64,000 nucleotides of DNA from Owenia fusiformis (lineage: Eukaryota > Annelida > Polychaeta > Sabellida > Oweniidae). Positions 47,905-60,263 of the stretch are shown here, in pieces. The stretch covers positions 23,259,936 through 23,323,935 of the forward strand of contig CAIIXF020000006.1 of the NCBI GenBank assembly GCA_903813345.2, in the 5' to 3' direction. The translations under genes and the position numbers were made by a program. Numbering within the stretch: the stretch's first letter is position 1; the number at the start of each line of letters is the position of its first letter. The notes beneath the pieces were generated by a model that worked only from the letters and a program-made list of their open reading frames with translations, was not told the DNA's origin and made no database searches.

Positions 47905-47983
47905 CGTTGTCTCGTTTTGAAATTTAGCCAAGGTCACAAATATTTTGAAAAGTGATTTTTGAAGTTTCTTCGTTTATCTCAAA
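47905..47983. promoter_or_regulatory. Probable bidirectional promoter remnant of METTL1 and the plus-strand gene
   Basis: Without the foldback insertion and one target-duplication copy, only about 95 bp would separate the METTL1 ATG (46263, minus) from the proposed plus-strand ATG (47984). This 79 bp is the main remaining part. It contains GGCCGTTGTCTCG and AAGGTCAC and has no TATA box that I can see. Confidence 0.45.
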
Positions 47984-50900
47984 ATGGTGAGTATATTGAC
48001 TTGAGATGTGATTAGTTGTGTTTTCAAATACTTCTGATAGTTTGAAGCATGATATCTAAAAGTAGCATACTCGACATGGTTGTAATGTTTGACTGTAATT
48101 CATCCAACTCAAATTTCTTCAATTTTTTCTCAAGTGAAGAAAGGAGTTCAAATTCAAGTTGAATTTCTGCACTGCCAGAGTGCCACAAGGGGTATGAAAT
48201 CCAGGCCACCTCAATATTTTTATCTCCAAGCAATTTGTTAATGCTGATTCATATGGTGAAGAATGCAAAAATGAACTGCAAGACATCCTCTGAGCACAGG
48301 GCTCCAGACATCCACGTCCTGTACGTTCCTCCCTTCATCTTTCATCTAAAAAAAAACTCAAATATTATCTGGAAGAAGGAGGTACGAGTTCTGGAGGCCT
48401 GTGTTTGGAGGATGACTAAAAGTTACTTGACTTGACTTCATTGATTTTGTATGTAATCTAGAAACAACTGTGCGTGTCGTAGGCGTAGCGCATGGTATGC
48501 TTGGTACGCACAGGCGTACAGTTGGGGACATAAATAAATGACAGGTGGATTTGCTGAAGTGAGGATTTCCCATGTTAAAAATAAGAGAATTTACAAGAGG
48601 CCATACATCAGTGGATGAGATTATACAAAATGTAAAATATACAAATTTTAAGGGATATATATCTAGACAATATTTGAAATTATGGGCTTTCAGACCACCA
48701 TAATTAGGAAATGGTGATCGAAAATCGACCTGTCATTTATTTTTGTCCCCAACTGTACCAGATGGTTGCAAATTTACTCCAAATATGAGCAAATTTCAAA
48801 ATTAAACCCCAGACCCCCTAAACGGTTCTTTTTTGCTTCGCTCACCTCTTGTTCCTGTGGTGGTGTACTGCTTAGAAATATAGCGCTACGCCCATGCATG
48901 TGTTACCATGATTTACAAATATTGAATATACCAGGTCGGCTGTAACAGTCACTTAAAGCAGGAATATACGCTAGGTTCGTGTTAACGCCGTTTTTCACGA
49001 TTTTTACGCAGTTTATTTCATCTTCACGCAAAACTGCAACACATCTTACGTATGGTATACGTAAAAATCATATTCAAAAAACAAAAATTAAAAACTTTAA
49101 ATAGGACTCTCTCTAACAGCGTAACATAATGATCAATCTGATTCGTGCAATACATTTTTCTTCTGGTTATTTAGCCAATCAAAATTCTTGTAGCAAACAT
49201 ATATGGCTAAACAGGACCGTCCTTTTGAAATGATCATAATTAGAGAGCTTGTGATTAACTTCTTGCTCTGCACTGTACAGCCGTGAGAAATCAACTTGTT
49301 CATGGTAAATGGATATAATTAACCCTAATATAGATGATCACCATGTTAGATTCTTCTTAAATACTTTGAATGGCCACTTGAATTGGCGGAATTGATTCAA
49401 ATAACCACGGCTATTTCATGCCTACCAACTGCATCAATCTAGTGAAAGTACCATACCTGGATGTCATAAGGGGATTCCCTGTCCAAAGCCAAACCGCCAG
49501 CTTGAAAAAATGAAAAAAACATGTGGAGACATAAAACAAATATTTTTCACCATATGCAGCAATTTTCAAAAAGTACCCCAAAAAAAATTTTGTACCTCGT
49601 TTTTTGAAGTGACCTGGGTATAAAGTACTCAAAATTACTAAGGTCTAGCGCAAGTAAACTACGAGGAGAATTTCTGATAATCTAGCGTAATTGATAACAA
49701 CGACAATAGTCTATCTCGATCACTTGTGTGTTTTAATGTCCAAGATAACTTGGCGATACAAATGTCATTCGTGTGTAATATGAATTTATTTTTCCATATA
49801 TTATAGCACAACATTCTTTAGCTATCTTATTTTTAGGTTCAAATGGTTGTTATGAATCCAGTTATGAAACAGGTTAAAAGACTGTATAATCCATATAATA
49901 TACAAATATAAAACTTTCATTGCTTCCAGTTGAACCAATTAAGGGTGCAATACAATTTCATAAACATCTCTTATAAATATGTTACTGTTCATATTCAATA
50001 CAGTGTATGCAAAGTCTTGCTTAAAGACCCTGGACTCCCCCCCCCTATCTATTTAACAACACTAAAACACTATAAAGTACATTCGATAAGCTCGAGGGTT
50101 CAGGGTATTGTAGCAAGACTATATACATGTATGTATCCTTGTTTTAATTAGTATGGGCAGAAGAAGCCACCCCCTATGTCTGAGAGTGAGTCTGATTGGG
50201 ATGACACCACCAGGGCTAGCAGTCCAGATGCAAAGCTACATAAAGCACCTGCTATTGAAGTGAGCTCGGATGAAGAACCATCAAGGATGTCTGTCAAGTC
50301 ATCAAGGTCGAATAAGAAATCAAACAATAGATGTAAGTTGAATATTTACCTTATATTACAAACACATCATCTTATGCATACTTTAACTATAAAATTAATG
50401 TTAAATAATTTAGCCAATGAGAGATCCAGTCAAAAATTGATGCGCCAACGTCTGAAGTTGGACTACAACCCTGCTTGATACAATAACATACACAGATAGC
50501 CTAATCGTGAATTAAAAAAGTAGGAGGTAAAATTAGAATTACTATGGAGTTTTTATGTTGTAGCTACAGTACTGAAATCAACTGAGAATACTTCTAAGTC
50601 CAGTAAGCAAGGGACTCCAAAATCTCAACAGAAATCTCAACCAAAAAAGTAAGTGAAACATTATAAAAATGACTGAAGCATTGTCCAAGCTTTTAGATAA
50701 CCTGTAAATCACCTGCAATAGTCAGAGGCTAAAGTGACTAACTAATGGGAATTTAGGGTATACATCGAGATGATTCTATCTTTAGCTAATGGCCAGACTT
50801 GATGCCTTAGAGCTGGCATCATAACGTTTACAGTGAATTTCTGCCAACAGAATTAATATATTTTTTTTGCAAGGCGCATAACATTTTTGTGGTAGTTGAG

Positions 50901-53900
50901 ATGTAATTAACTTCAGCATGAACTATCCTTATGGCACAAATTTATCCCGATCTGTACATACAAAATTAATTTTTTGGGCAATTTTTGAAGACAAATTTGA
51001 CTTTGCTGCATTTACAATAATAAGGTGTTAAAGGGCTAATAGCTGTTATTGTCATCCTATTTGTTCCTATCTTTTTATGTCATCACCAGAAGTGGTGACA
51101 TACATCTGTATTGTTAGTCTTAAACTTTTTTTGAACATTGTTCAGCAGTTTGTGTTTGGCATTTGGTGTTTGGCAGTTAGCATTCGGTGTCTGTAACAAA
51201 TAACAGGTGGCGAAGTTTTGCATGTTTGTACCTTGTTGGTATCTACAGAAGTACCAAGTCATGAGTGTGTTTAAAAGGATGTTGACTTTTTCAGTGATCT
51301 CCTTGATACATTCACATTCTCAGACAGAGGGCGCAGAAATGATGCATATAGCGAGGAAGAAGATATGAGTGTTAGATCAAGAGCCTCAAAATCATCAAAG
51401 ACATCTAAACATCATCAAAATAACAAGCCATCCAAAACTGAAAATCCACCTTACGATTTCAGAGATGCTATAACAGGTAAGTTTAATTATTAGTTATTAT
51501 GTTGTCACCAAGAGTTGATCAATATATTGATGTTTTTTTTATTTTGTTTCATCCTTTATTGACCAATTTATTTGTCACGTGCCAGGCTTTCCATGTTTTA
51601 TATCACCATTAGATCTGAAGTGGTGGCATTGTTTTAGTTTTACTAGTGGTAGTTTAGTCAATATATTGTTATAGTTATCAAATTTATCTCACCTCCAGAA
51701 ATGGTGAGATATTGTTTTTTTCTGGACAGTATTTTGCGGTTGGTGTTCAGCAGTTGGTGTTTGTGACTGTTTGGCAATCAGTAACACATTTACATGTATA
51801 ACAATTTTTAGAGATGAAATTCACGGTGACCAAGAGTTAACAGTGCAAATCGGCCCGGTCGTGTTTTTTTAAACTCTTTAGTCGTGTTTTGTTGAAAATT
51901 TGAGAGGTAGGTTGATAAATTTGGTCATGAAATTGCTGTCACTTGACTTTATGTAAAAGTAAGTAATTTATATTGCTTTCCATACTATATCTTAACTTCA
52001 GGTATTCGTAAACGTGTTATTTGCACGAATCGTATGCTATAGTCTTGTTATATCGGGAAATGAGCAATTCTGTCAGTGTTATACATATTTTTGCCTGAAA
52101 ATCACTTGCCTGACTTGTATTCAATGGATACATCGATTCATAAGGAAAGCATTCACAATATGTGCGAAAATTAAACATTAGAAGAGCTTAAATAAGTAGC
52201 AATTGACCGAATAATATTTCTTAGATTAAACTCTTTAGACGTGTTGAAAAGATTGCGGTTAATGACGTTGACCTGTTAGTGAAACGTTCTAGACGTGTAG
52301 AGACATTGGGGTTTAACAATTTGGAAGTGGGAAACAGCACAATTAACATTATGTATTTCCCCAAAAATGATCACAATGTGGAAGAAGTTGTTGTCTGAGT
52401 GACACTATCTTAATTATAAATGATTAACAATAATCAAATGTACGACATAATATGTCAAGATTGATCTATGGGATCACTACCGAATTTGATCCTTAAATCA
52501 AAATGGTTAGAATCAGACATGCATGGTTAATGCAAGCGAGCTTTGCCTCGTCGCTCGTCATTTTGAAAATTTGACCAGATATCATTTTTTAATTGCCCTG
52601 TCGCTCATTAAATGGCTCGTTGCTATTTTTGAATTTGCCTCAAATACGTTTTAAAACGTCCCTATTGGCATTAAACTAACTTTTCTCTGTTATGAACGTA
52701 AATAAATTTATTTAAAATGAGAGGAAATGTTTAGTTTGTGATGCACTACATGTAAATGCATATATATGATCACCTAATGTAAGGAATAACTCCTTCGTTA
52801 TTAAAATCGTATGCTCAATATCTATTAGGTTTGCCTCAGGATTTTTAACAATTTGATTCGATGTTATTCCCTAATTCGCCTCACACAATGCAATACAATT
52901 TCAATTTTAATTTTCAAATTGCAATAGGTTAAAAACGCTACATATGCTGCTATCGTTCTATGAGTGATCTATGAACTGTACTGTAACATAGTTTTCTAGC
53001 GAATTAAATTACAACATCTGTTGATCTTGTTAAATCATATATCTGTCTTTTTTATTTATTCTTATTTATTCATATCTTGACTACAAATTACAATAAACGG
53101 GTGACACATAATGTATATTCCCGTGTTTAGTACTAATACGATTATTTTCAGAAGTACAGACAAATTATTAAGCAACAAAACATGGTCAATGTGAACAATA
53201 TTACAAGACAATTCAAAGTCGTTAATTTTATCATGTCTAAAACGTTATCTTTACAATTCCAAAACGTTAACATACTTATTATAAGACACGTCCATGACGT
53301 TATATTGTCCCTTCTCCATAGTTAACTCCACTTTCTACATTTACGGTCATTTATGGCAATTTTAAGATAAATACAGTTAAAATATTTACACGATCTTTAG
53401 AGTAGTGAATATTATTCCACGTTGTTGAATGGATTGTCTGTTTAAACTTGATTAAATAACACTAAATGCAAATTAAGTACATATTTCTGGCACTTTTGGT
53501 ATATAATTGCGATTGATATGAAGTATGATGGATTTATCCCCAAAATAGATTCGTGGGTATGAAGAAGAACATCTTAGGTAGAAGTCAAGATATGTAAGTT
53601 TGTAAGATATGGAATATTCTTACCATTTTGCTCCTTTCTATCGAATGTCGCATCCCATGTTCTTACAAAACACGACTAAAGAGTTTAAAAAAACACGACC
53701 GGGCCGATTTGCACTGTTAACTCTTGGTCACCGTGAAATTCTGTCTTGTTATTGCCTTGTTTGTTTAGTTATACAATGATTATAATTTGGTGAATTAAAA
53801 GATTAGTTTTGAATTAACATAACTTACTAGAATGTTATGATTATACATTGTTTGATATGAAACTTGATGGAGATAAATTTTGTTGATGAAAAATATTCAC

Positions 53901-54224
53901 ATATATCAATGATAATGAGGATCCTCCCAACAGAGGGCTACAGAACTCATTGGATCTACGAGCCCTGCCTTCGGAGGATGATATTTTAGCATAGTATGTA
54001 CCAAACACAATACTTCCACTTCGACTAAAACACTTATGAATAAAGGAGCATATCAAATTTTCCCTTTGGTTCCAGACAAAAGGAATTCCCCTGCCCCTAA
54101 GGAAAACAGACCCCCTGGTAAAGATCGCAAGGGACAGAAGTATGACATACCTCCAGACTCAGCAAGAACTGAAAAAGGTAATATTTTTTATCTTATGGCA
54201 GCAGTACATAAATTAATTATTTAA
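47984..54224 (+). CDS. Unrecognised gene: Ser/Lys/Glu-rich, probably disordered protein
   Basis: Five exons: 47984-47986 (ATG only, then donor GTGAGT), 50152-50332, 50564-50648, 51328-51476 and 54076 to 54177 or 54224. All junction phases agree. If the last exon reads through its possible donor (GTAATA at 54178) it stops at 54224, giving 188 residues; otherwise more exons lie downstream and I could not find them. The protein begins MYGQKKPPPMSESESDWDDT. It continues with IEVSSDEEPSRMSVKSSRSN, a Lys/Gln/Ser stretch, AYSEEEDMSVRSRASKSSK, PPYDFRDAI, and KYDIPPDSARTEK. It has many potential phosphorylation sites and no folded domain, signal peptide or membrane span. I do not recognise the family. 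The one-codon first exon is inferred from phase, the strong donor and head-to-head position with METTL1. Confidence is for an expressed gene, less for its exact ends. Confidence 0.65.
48519..48755. mobile_element. 237 bp TA-flanked MITE
   Basis: Begins CAGTTGGGGACATAAATAAA and ends ATTTTTGTCCCCAACTG, with TA on both sides (48517-48518, 48756-48757); TIRs run about 33 bp to ATGACAGGT. Tc1/mariner-like in its TA target and CAG start. In intron 1 of the plus-strand gene. The rest of that intron (47987-50151) shows nothing else recognised. Confidence 0.75.
51077..51225. repeat. GTCACCAC family repeat copy
   Basis: ATGTCATCACCAGAAGTGGTGACATA hairpin split into ATGTCATCACC and GGTGACATA, then TTTGGTGTTTGGCAGTTAGC and GGTGTCTGTAACAAATAAC. 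Matches 58595-58720 closely. Confidence 0.6.
51595..51800. repeat. GTCACCAC family repeat copy
   Basis: TATATCACCATTAGATCTGA, AGTGGTGGCATTG, CTCACCTCCAGAAATGGTGA and GGTTGGTGTTCAGCAGTTGG. A diverged copy abutting the 1.9 kb TIR element. Confidence 0.5.
51822..53735. mobile_element. 1.9 kb non-autonomous DNA transposon, 71 bp TIRs
   Basis: Perfect 71 bp terminal inverted repeats start CACGGTGACCAAGAGTTAAC and contain CGGCCCGGTCGTG and AAACTCTTTAGTCGTG. Direct repeat AAATT flanks both sides (51817-51821, 53736-53740). Subterminal variants CTCTTTAGACGTG and GTTCTAGACGTG occur near 52229-52300. No ORF of useful length inside. Superfamily not assigned; the TIR perfection indicates a recent insertion. 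Sits in the last intron of the plus-strand gene. Confidence 0.9.
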
Positions 54225-54279
54225 TTAGAAAATTAATGCCAAAATTAGCCACCATGTGGCATAAAGTGATGACACACTC

Positions 54280-55335
54280 TTATGTGACAGCCAGAGTTTC
54301 AGATCCTCAGTAAAGCAATACTAGTATAAATGGCAAGTTTTTTTGAAAAATTACTAGTATGAGTTTTTACTAGTTTTTTCAAAAAATTACTTGTAATTGA
54401 AAGTAAATAACTTGTGCAAAAACTCCAGGGCCTACAGAGGAGCCCCTTGGTTTAGGCCTTCAACTTCCTACTGATTCCCTGGACTGACACTTCCTTTACT
54501 GGCAGTGTCCTTTTTACCAGGAATTTGCATGTATTGATGTATGTCACATTTTTTTGCACAATATTACAATAAATATGCAATACATATTCACGATTCTTTA
54601 ATTCAATCACTGCAAACACTAGAATTGTTATATTCATGAACTCAGTCTGATTCTGAATTAAATCTTGCTGAATTGCCAAGCCATACTCTTCGCTTCCTGT
54701 TTTTCGGCAAGGATAAATAACTCAGTATTTCTCAAATACTGTTGATTATCTGTCATTTTCACTTCAGATTTATCTTCTTTAAGGTATGGGTAATAGATTA
54801 ATTGCTCTGGGTTGAATTCTAAAAAAAATTTCAATTTTTTGGCGCAAAGCTTCGACTAGGCCCCTAAATGGCCAGGGTTTAGTCTCCAACTGGTTCAAGC
54901 GTTCAGTAAAAAGGGTTTTAAGAGATCGCAGATCCCAGAATTTCATCAGACACTGCATAATGCGTGCGTACGTGATACAGGTTAATTGCGCAGAACATTT
55001 ACAATATAGATTTTGCAGGCAACTTTTCCACGGGGTTATATCCAGGCTTATATCATATGTTTGCGCGGGAAATACACCTGAAATCTCCTGAGAAGTTATG
55101 ACTGGAAAAAGTTTTAAACTTTTTGGAAAAAACGTCTCTATATTTGACAAAACATGTGGTAAAAAGGGATGTAAAGCTACAAACAAGTAAGTTGAGTGAG
55201 AGGAATTACTACGAGTTTAGAGATCATGCCATACTAGTACGAATGGCAAGTATTTTGAAATTATTTCTTGTATTTGACAAATTACGAGTATACGAGTGGG
55301 GATCTGAACCACTGGTGACAGCTAAGGCAGTCATT
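54280..55335. repeat. Possible inverted-repeat element, short arms
   Basis: TGTGACAGCCAGAGTTTCAG and ACTAGTATAAATGGCAAG (54284-54330) mirror TCTGAACCACTGGTGACAGC and CTTGCCATTCGTACTAGTAT (read on the other strand, 55230-55325). The interior has a 135-codon minus-strand ORF without recognisable domain. Confidence 0.4.
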
Positions 55336-55929
55336 ATGAAGGGAACAAATAGTTAAGATCACAAGCATTATAAAGTTCAATTTAAACAAACTTATTAAAT
55401 TAATATGTACAATATTTTATGATCTAACAAGTGCGTGATAGAGGGGTTGCCATTTTAGTAAAGGGTGTAAATACGTTTTTGTGCTTGATACAGGGTATAT
55501 TTAATGGAAAAGGTTAAATTATGATGTTGAATTATTGGTGTCTATCATATATTTAAGAACTGCCATCTACCAAATATCATATACTTTTGATAAGATTTAC
55601 AATCTCTAGATCTTAGTCAATGGCATGTTGCACCTCAGCCTTTAATTGGCGATATTCGCGACTATTAATTTTCGTGATTTTTACACAATCGCGAAAAGCA
55701 CGAAACTAAATTGCACACGAAAAATATCGGGAGTACAGTACATTGAAACCATACACTCATATATTTCATAAGAATTTGCAATCAAGCCTAACAAATCTAT
55801 TAGCAAAATATTAGAAGGCCAGCAAATGTACACATGCTAAAGTGATGAAACTTTAATGAATTTTAATTTTGCCTATACTGAGATGTGTTAAACTCTATTT
55901 GGGTTAGATTTATTGCTACACCCTCTACT

Positions 55930-56725
55930 TACAGCCTTAACATGCCCCCTATGGGGCCCCCTATCGGCTATCACCCGCTTCAAAATCATAACAGGTTCCT
56001 TTATATCTTCCTTTATCTTCTGTTTAAGAAAAGCTGTTAGCTATCAGCTGTATTTTTGTCAATCAAGATTTCTCTTCATCTGTGAATTACCCAGCGAGAA
56101 ACCAAAATGGCAATTTTGATGGAAAGACACAAAGTACCAGTCAAAATCTCTGAAGATTTCCGTGCAAACAATGGCAGCTCTCCCAGTTAGGTTTTAGACT
56201 GTCTTCTCATATTTTGTCAATTTTATTCAATTTCAAGTATTGTTTAGAGTTGTGCGTTCAACATATTCGAGAAGTCAATAGCTATAATAAATTTGCAGAT
56301 TTTGCTCGAATTTATGTAAGCTTTTCTCTTTTGACGGATACTTTGTGTCTTTCCTTGAAATCATGACAGGTGTAACTGATCTACTGAAATCAACTTCAAG
56401 TGCTTACTACTATCTCCCAAATCTGAGCTACATCAGTGCTTTTTGTTGAGAAAATATGTAAGTTATTAGCCACTTCTTTGCCGATCAGGATTTAAATTCT
56501 CTTTATCTGTCATGTACCTAGCAAGATTCAGAGATTTTGACTTGTACGTCATGTCTTTCCGTCAAAACTTCCATTTTTGGTTTCTTGGTAAAGAGTATCT
56601 TCTCAATGTATAATGAGAATTTGCTGTTCGGCACAGAAGCACCTTTTAATTTTTTTCGATTTTCGCAAGGAGGACACTAACACAATTTTGAAGCGGTTGA
56701 TAGCGGGGTCTAAAGGCTGTTCTAA
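55930..56725. repeat. 800 bp foldback element
   Basis: Left arm: ACAGCCTTAACATGCCCCC, TATCGGCTATCACCCGCTTC, AGAAACCAAAATGG, TGGAAAGACA. Right arm carries the complements (GAAGCGGTTGATAGCGGGG, TGTCTTTCC, CCATTTTTGGTTTCT) in mirror order. Non-coding. Confidence 0.7.
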
Positions 56726-57837
56726 CAGATCAGTCACAGCCTCTGAAAGAGCTAGATCTAAGGCTCTAGCTTTGGGCTAGTCTAAGTCCTATAGATCTAG
56801 TAGTCTAGGCCTAGAATCATAGCCCAGCCATAGGCCCGTAAAAATGTAAAGAAATAAAGCTTACAGCATGTTCTATAAGTGAATTTGACTCATTGTTATA
56901 CATGTTCCGGGCCTATGCCTAGTATAGTCCCGCAGGACGAAGAAGATAGAATGTAAAAATCAAATTGAAAATCAAAATAATCGAACGAAAAAAAATTGAA
57001 AAAGTTGAAAATTCGATTTCGATTCAATTTGATTTTCTGCCATTATAAATGAAATACTGTACTTACCAACATGTTTCTCGGATATATATGTTGTTCTTAC
57101 TTTATCTTCGCCGAAGATCGATGTTTATTTATATATAACAATCGAATAATCGACATTATTCAAACTCATCACTACGACACCCGGGCTCGATTTAATTCAA
57201 CACGCACTTAAGACGGGCCCCTTGGACCAAGCCTAGCTAAAATATATCACTGGAGTTTTTCGTAATAGGTAGTTTCTGATCGAATTTTTGTCAAATCAAA
57301 AAAATAAATTACTCGGCAATAGGTTATTAAGATGAATATTGGCGAGAGGTGTACACTGACAAAGAATGGTTGAAATAACTCCATAAACGTCAAAGATCTA
57401 GGAAAAAAACGATGAAAATCTCCCCTAAAAAGGACCCCTTCGAAAATGGCATTCTCCATTTAAGGGCAAAAAGGCGGAGTTCACGTGAATTGCGGCTTTT
57501 GCTGGGGCATATTCGGGCATCTCGGCTTCAAACCCAATCAGAAGTTTCAATTTTGACTGGCGCCGCTTATCTCAAGTCTCACCCAATATTTTTATGTATA
57601 CGTTAATAATAAATGCTTCTTTACGTATAGTTCTTTAACTTTCACATTATTTATGGAACTTTCTGTATCATTAAAAACAATCAGTTTTTCTTTGATTGAA
57701 AGATGGTGTCATTAATAGGCAATAAAAAGACTTTTGGCAAAGTGATCTAAGCTTGTTTTACATTCAAACTTCCATAGAAGCCCCATATGAGAATCTTAAG
57801 CTTTTATCAGTCTAGCAAATGGGATTTATGGGAGAAA
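56726..57837. other. Region between foldback and ependymin-related gene 1
   Basis: Includes CpG-richer sequence near 57170-57220 and 57410-57560 with overlapping ORFs on both strands, neither recognisable. 57640-57837 matches 61550-61735, so it is part of the duplicated ependymin 3' region. Confidence 0.4.
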
Positions 57838-58506
57838 TCACAGTTCCTTGTTGCAGTAACTGGGTATGTCAAATATGCTGAAATCCTTGATTCCATCTTT
57901 GAAGTTGAATGTTGTTGTCATCCTTAACATGTGCACTTTCCCTACAGGGGAACTGAGTATTCCAGACATAGTACTCGTCACTGGAATGCAGGTGTCTGTC
58001 ATTGTGAAATGTGTTTTAACATCATATGTTTTACCTTTGAAAGGAGCTTTCCAGGAGTTGACCTTTAAACTCTCACCAAGTATTTCTTCTCCCAGAAATT
58101 CGGCATCATCCGGAATACAGCGCTCTGGTTTAGGATAAACTATTGGTCCAACCTCACATTTCTTATATGTATTGTGTATTGTATAATGTTTGTTAGCCTT
58201 GAAATCTTGGATCATGGTCACCACTTCAGGATGTCCATTTTGGACGATAGCATGGACTGCAGTTCTTTCATTTTTCCCATCAAACCACATTTGACCCATG
58301 ACTTCAAACTGCAGGGGATTGGATTTAAAGGTTAAGCGTTCAACCCGGCTGATATTGGCGTGCCATTGATACGGTGTACAGCATTTCTGTGGAGCATTTA
58401 CATAAAGGACTAAATTCTCATTGTGCCGATTTGTTGGGTTTGCAGAAGTATATGTTGCAAGGATCAGGCCAAGCAGAACAAATAGCAGCAAGTTGATCGT
58501 TGTCAT
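57838..58506 (-). CDS. Ependymin-related secreted protein 1
   Basis: Intronless coding sequence of 222 residues. Residues 1-22 (MTTINLLLFVLLGLILATYT) form a signal peptide ending near SAN. Ependymin-family landmarks follow: a CC pair near 42-43 (QKCCTPYQW), KCEVGP, CIPDDAEFLGEEILG, KGKTYDVKTHFTMTDTCIPV and a C-terminal DFSIFDIPSYC. Ependymin-related proteins are secreted, Cys-bonded, usually glycosylated and calcium-linked; the exact role in invertebrates varies. An AG acceptor lies one base before the ATG (CATTTTAG|T), fitting a spliced 5' UTR whose exon is at about 59195-59113. It is the tandem paralogue of 61858-62529. Confidence 0.9.
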   Translation of the reverse strand: MTTINLLLFVLLGLILATYTSANPTNRHNENLVLYVNAPQKCCTPYQWHANISRVERLTFKSNPLQFEVMGQMWFDGKNERTAVHAIVQNGHPEVVTMIQDFKANKHYTIHNTYKKCEVGPIVYPKPERCIPDDAEFLGEEILGESLKVNSWKAPFKGKTYDVKTHFTMTDTCIPVTSTMSGILSSPVGKVHMLRMTTTFNFKDGIKDFSIFDIPSYCNKEL

Positions 58507-58594
58507 ACTAAAATGAGTTTTGAATAAACTGTATAGAACATATATAAAACATGTTAAAGTCTTTCATATACACTCTTAGAAGATTGAAATTTCT

Positions 58595-58720
58595 ATTTAT
58601 TATGTCACTACCAGAAGTTATGACATATTATATTGTTATAGTCTCCAACTTATTTGTGGACAGTGTTCGGAGTTGGGTAGTTGGTGTTTGGAGTTCGGCA
58701 TTCAGTGTCTGTAACAAATT
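58595..58720. repeat. GTCACCAC family repeat copy
   Basis: TATGTCACTACCAGAAGTTA, TATTGTTATAGTCTCCAAC, GTTGGTGTTTGGAGTTCGGC and TTCAGTGTCTGTAACAAAT. It lies in the 5' UTR intron of ependymin-related gene 1. Confidence 0.6.
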
Positions 58721-59112
58721 CTTACAACTTCAAATAATACAACTTCAAATTTTAACCATGAACATATATAAATACATATTTTGGCTGACCTTCAATGTTC
58801 TCAGAAGTTCAAAGCTGACTTAAGATTTGACCTTTGGTTGACCTTCAATGACCTTCGAAAGGTGGTTATAATTTGTCATGTTAATGCCTTGTACTTATAT
58901 TAGGGTGCAATGACTATGAAACGAAAACAAACACAAAGTGGCAACGAGATCAAGAATTGGTAATTAAAATGAATACATGTACATTTCATCATTTATTTAT
59001 ATATATTCATCTCCCTTATGCAACATTCAAAGGTGAAGTGAGACCTCACCTAGGAATTGTTCTGGACCAATCAAACCTGAATTCTTGAAAACAATGAATG
59101 ACAAAATCTTAC

Positions 59113-59195
59113 CTGATATTTTCTATGATTGTTATTTACTCAATATAATTCACCTGTAGATCTTATTGCTATGGCTATATTCACATATTCAACTG
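59113..59195 (-). other. Non-coding first exon of ependymin-related gene 1
   Basis: Ends GAAAATATCAG before donor GTAAGATTT. The homologous segment of the second gene ends GAAAATATAAG|GTAAGA at 63295. Transcription start is estimated about 30 bp below the TATA box. Confidence 0.5.
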
Positions 59196-59220
59196 ACTTA
59201 TATTTTTTTTAATTCAGGAT

Positions 59221-59232
59221 TTTATTTATATA
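59221..59232 (-). promoter_or_regulatory. TATA box of ependymin-related gene 1
   Basis: TATATAAATAAA on the minus strand, preceded by AACTCAAATGTTGGC, which is conserved upstream of the second gene's TATA box. Confidence 0.55.
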
Positions 59233-60263
59233 GCCAACATTTGAGTTATTTATGAACCCTCAAATGATAATAAATGATGAAAAGATTATGTGGCAATACA
59301 TAAATCACATCTGATTATGTGATTTTGAAAACAAAACAGCACATCCACTTGTTATATCATTTGACAACATTAGACTAATGTGAAGTAAATTTCCTTGTAG
59401 CGCTCCAATCATATTTTCCTCTTTCCTCTTTTTTTGTTTTGCTTCCTTGGAAATAATTGCCCTCATAAGAGCTTAAGGAAATTTTCAGATGGGGATTTCC
59501 TCCTGTTGAACAACTATTTGATTTGTGGGAAGTTTCAATCTGTTGAGGACCATGATGCTTTAACAGGGGTCTAAATTCAAAGGTGTTTTATTGATTAAAT
59601 AATATTTTCTTATAAATGTTGATGCTTAGCAATTAAAATGAGCCTCTTTTGCATTTTCATTTAAAGAGATGCTGAACAAATTAACAAGAAAGTAATCCCT
59701 GAAGTGTGTCTGAAGTCTGAAGATAAAATTGGTTAAAAACACTAAAACCTGCTTGAAACAGCCACACTAGTTAGCTAATGTTATGGTGTTAACAATTTCA
59801 AAGTAAAAAGGAATAAAGAAAAATTTCCATGGGGAAATTAGTTTAGCACCTCTTTAATGACACTCTGCATACTTTATTCAATCATGTTGGATTCTATAAT
59901 GGATTTATTCATTTATGAGAGTCAATATTTATAAATAAACTTAAAATTGACCCTTGTTGAAGTCTCCTTTGATTCGTATAAATATAAAGTGATACTTAAT
60001 ACAGAGGGAGCTGCATGTTATATCAGTAATTTGAAACAACCTCAATGGTATTGATACTGTTCAATGACTATTCTGTCTTGAAATCTTCCCAAAATATATA
60101 TAGAAAAACTATGCTGGATCAAAACAAACTTTATGTTCATAGACAGTCAGTCCTACATGGCCTTTAACTAATGATAAAAAATGATAATAACATACTGTTC
60201 TACTGTATAAGAATTTATTCAGAATTTATATAACATGAAATTTTATATGAAAAATATAAGCTT

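Noticed and set aside
54779-55186. 135-codon minus-strand ORF
   Set aside because: No family resemblance, no splice context, and it lies inside a probable inverted-repeat element.
57247-57606. Overlapping ORFs on both strands near a CpG-richer patch, as a first exon
   Set aside because: No recognisable protein and no consistent downstream exon before the ependymin gene.
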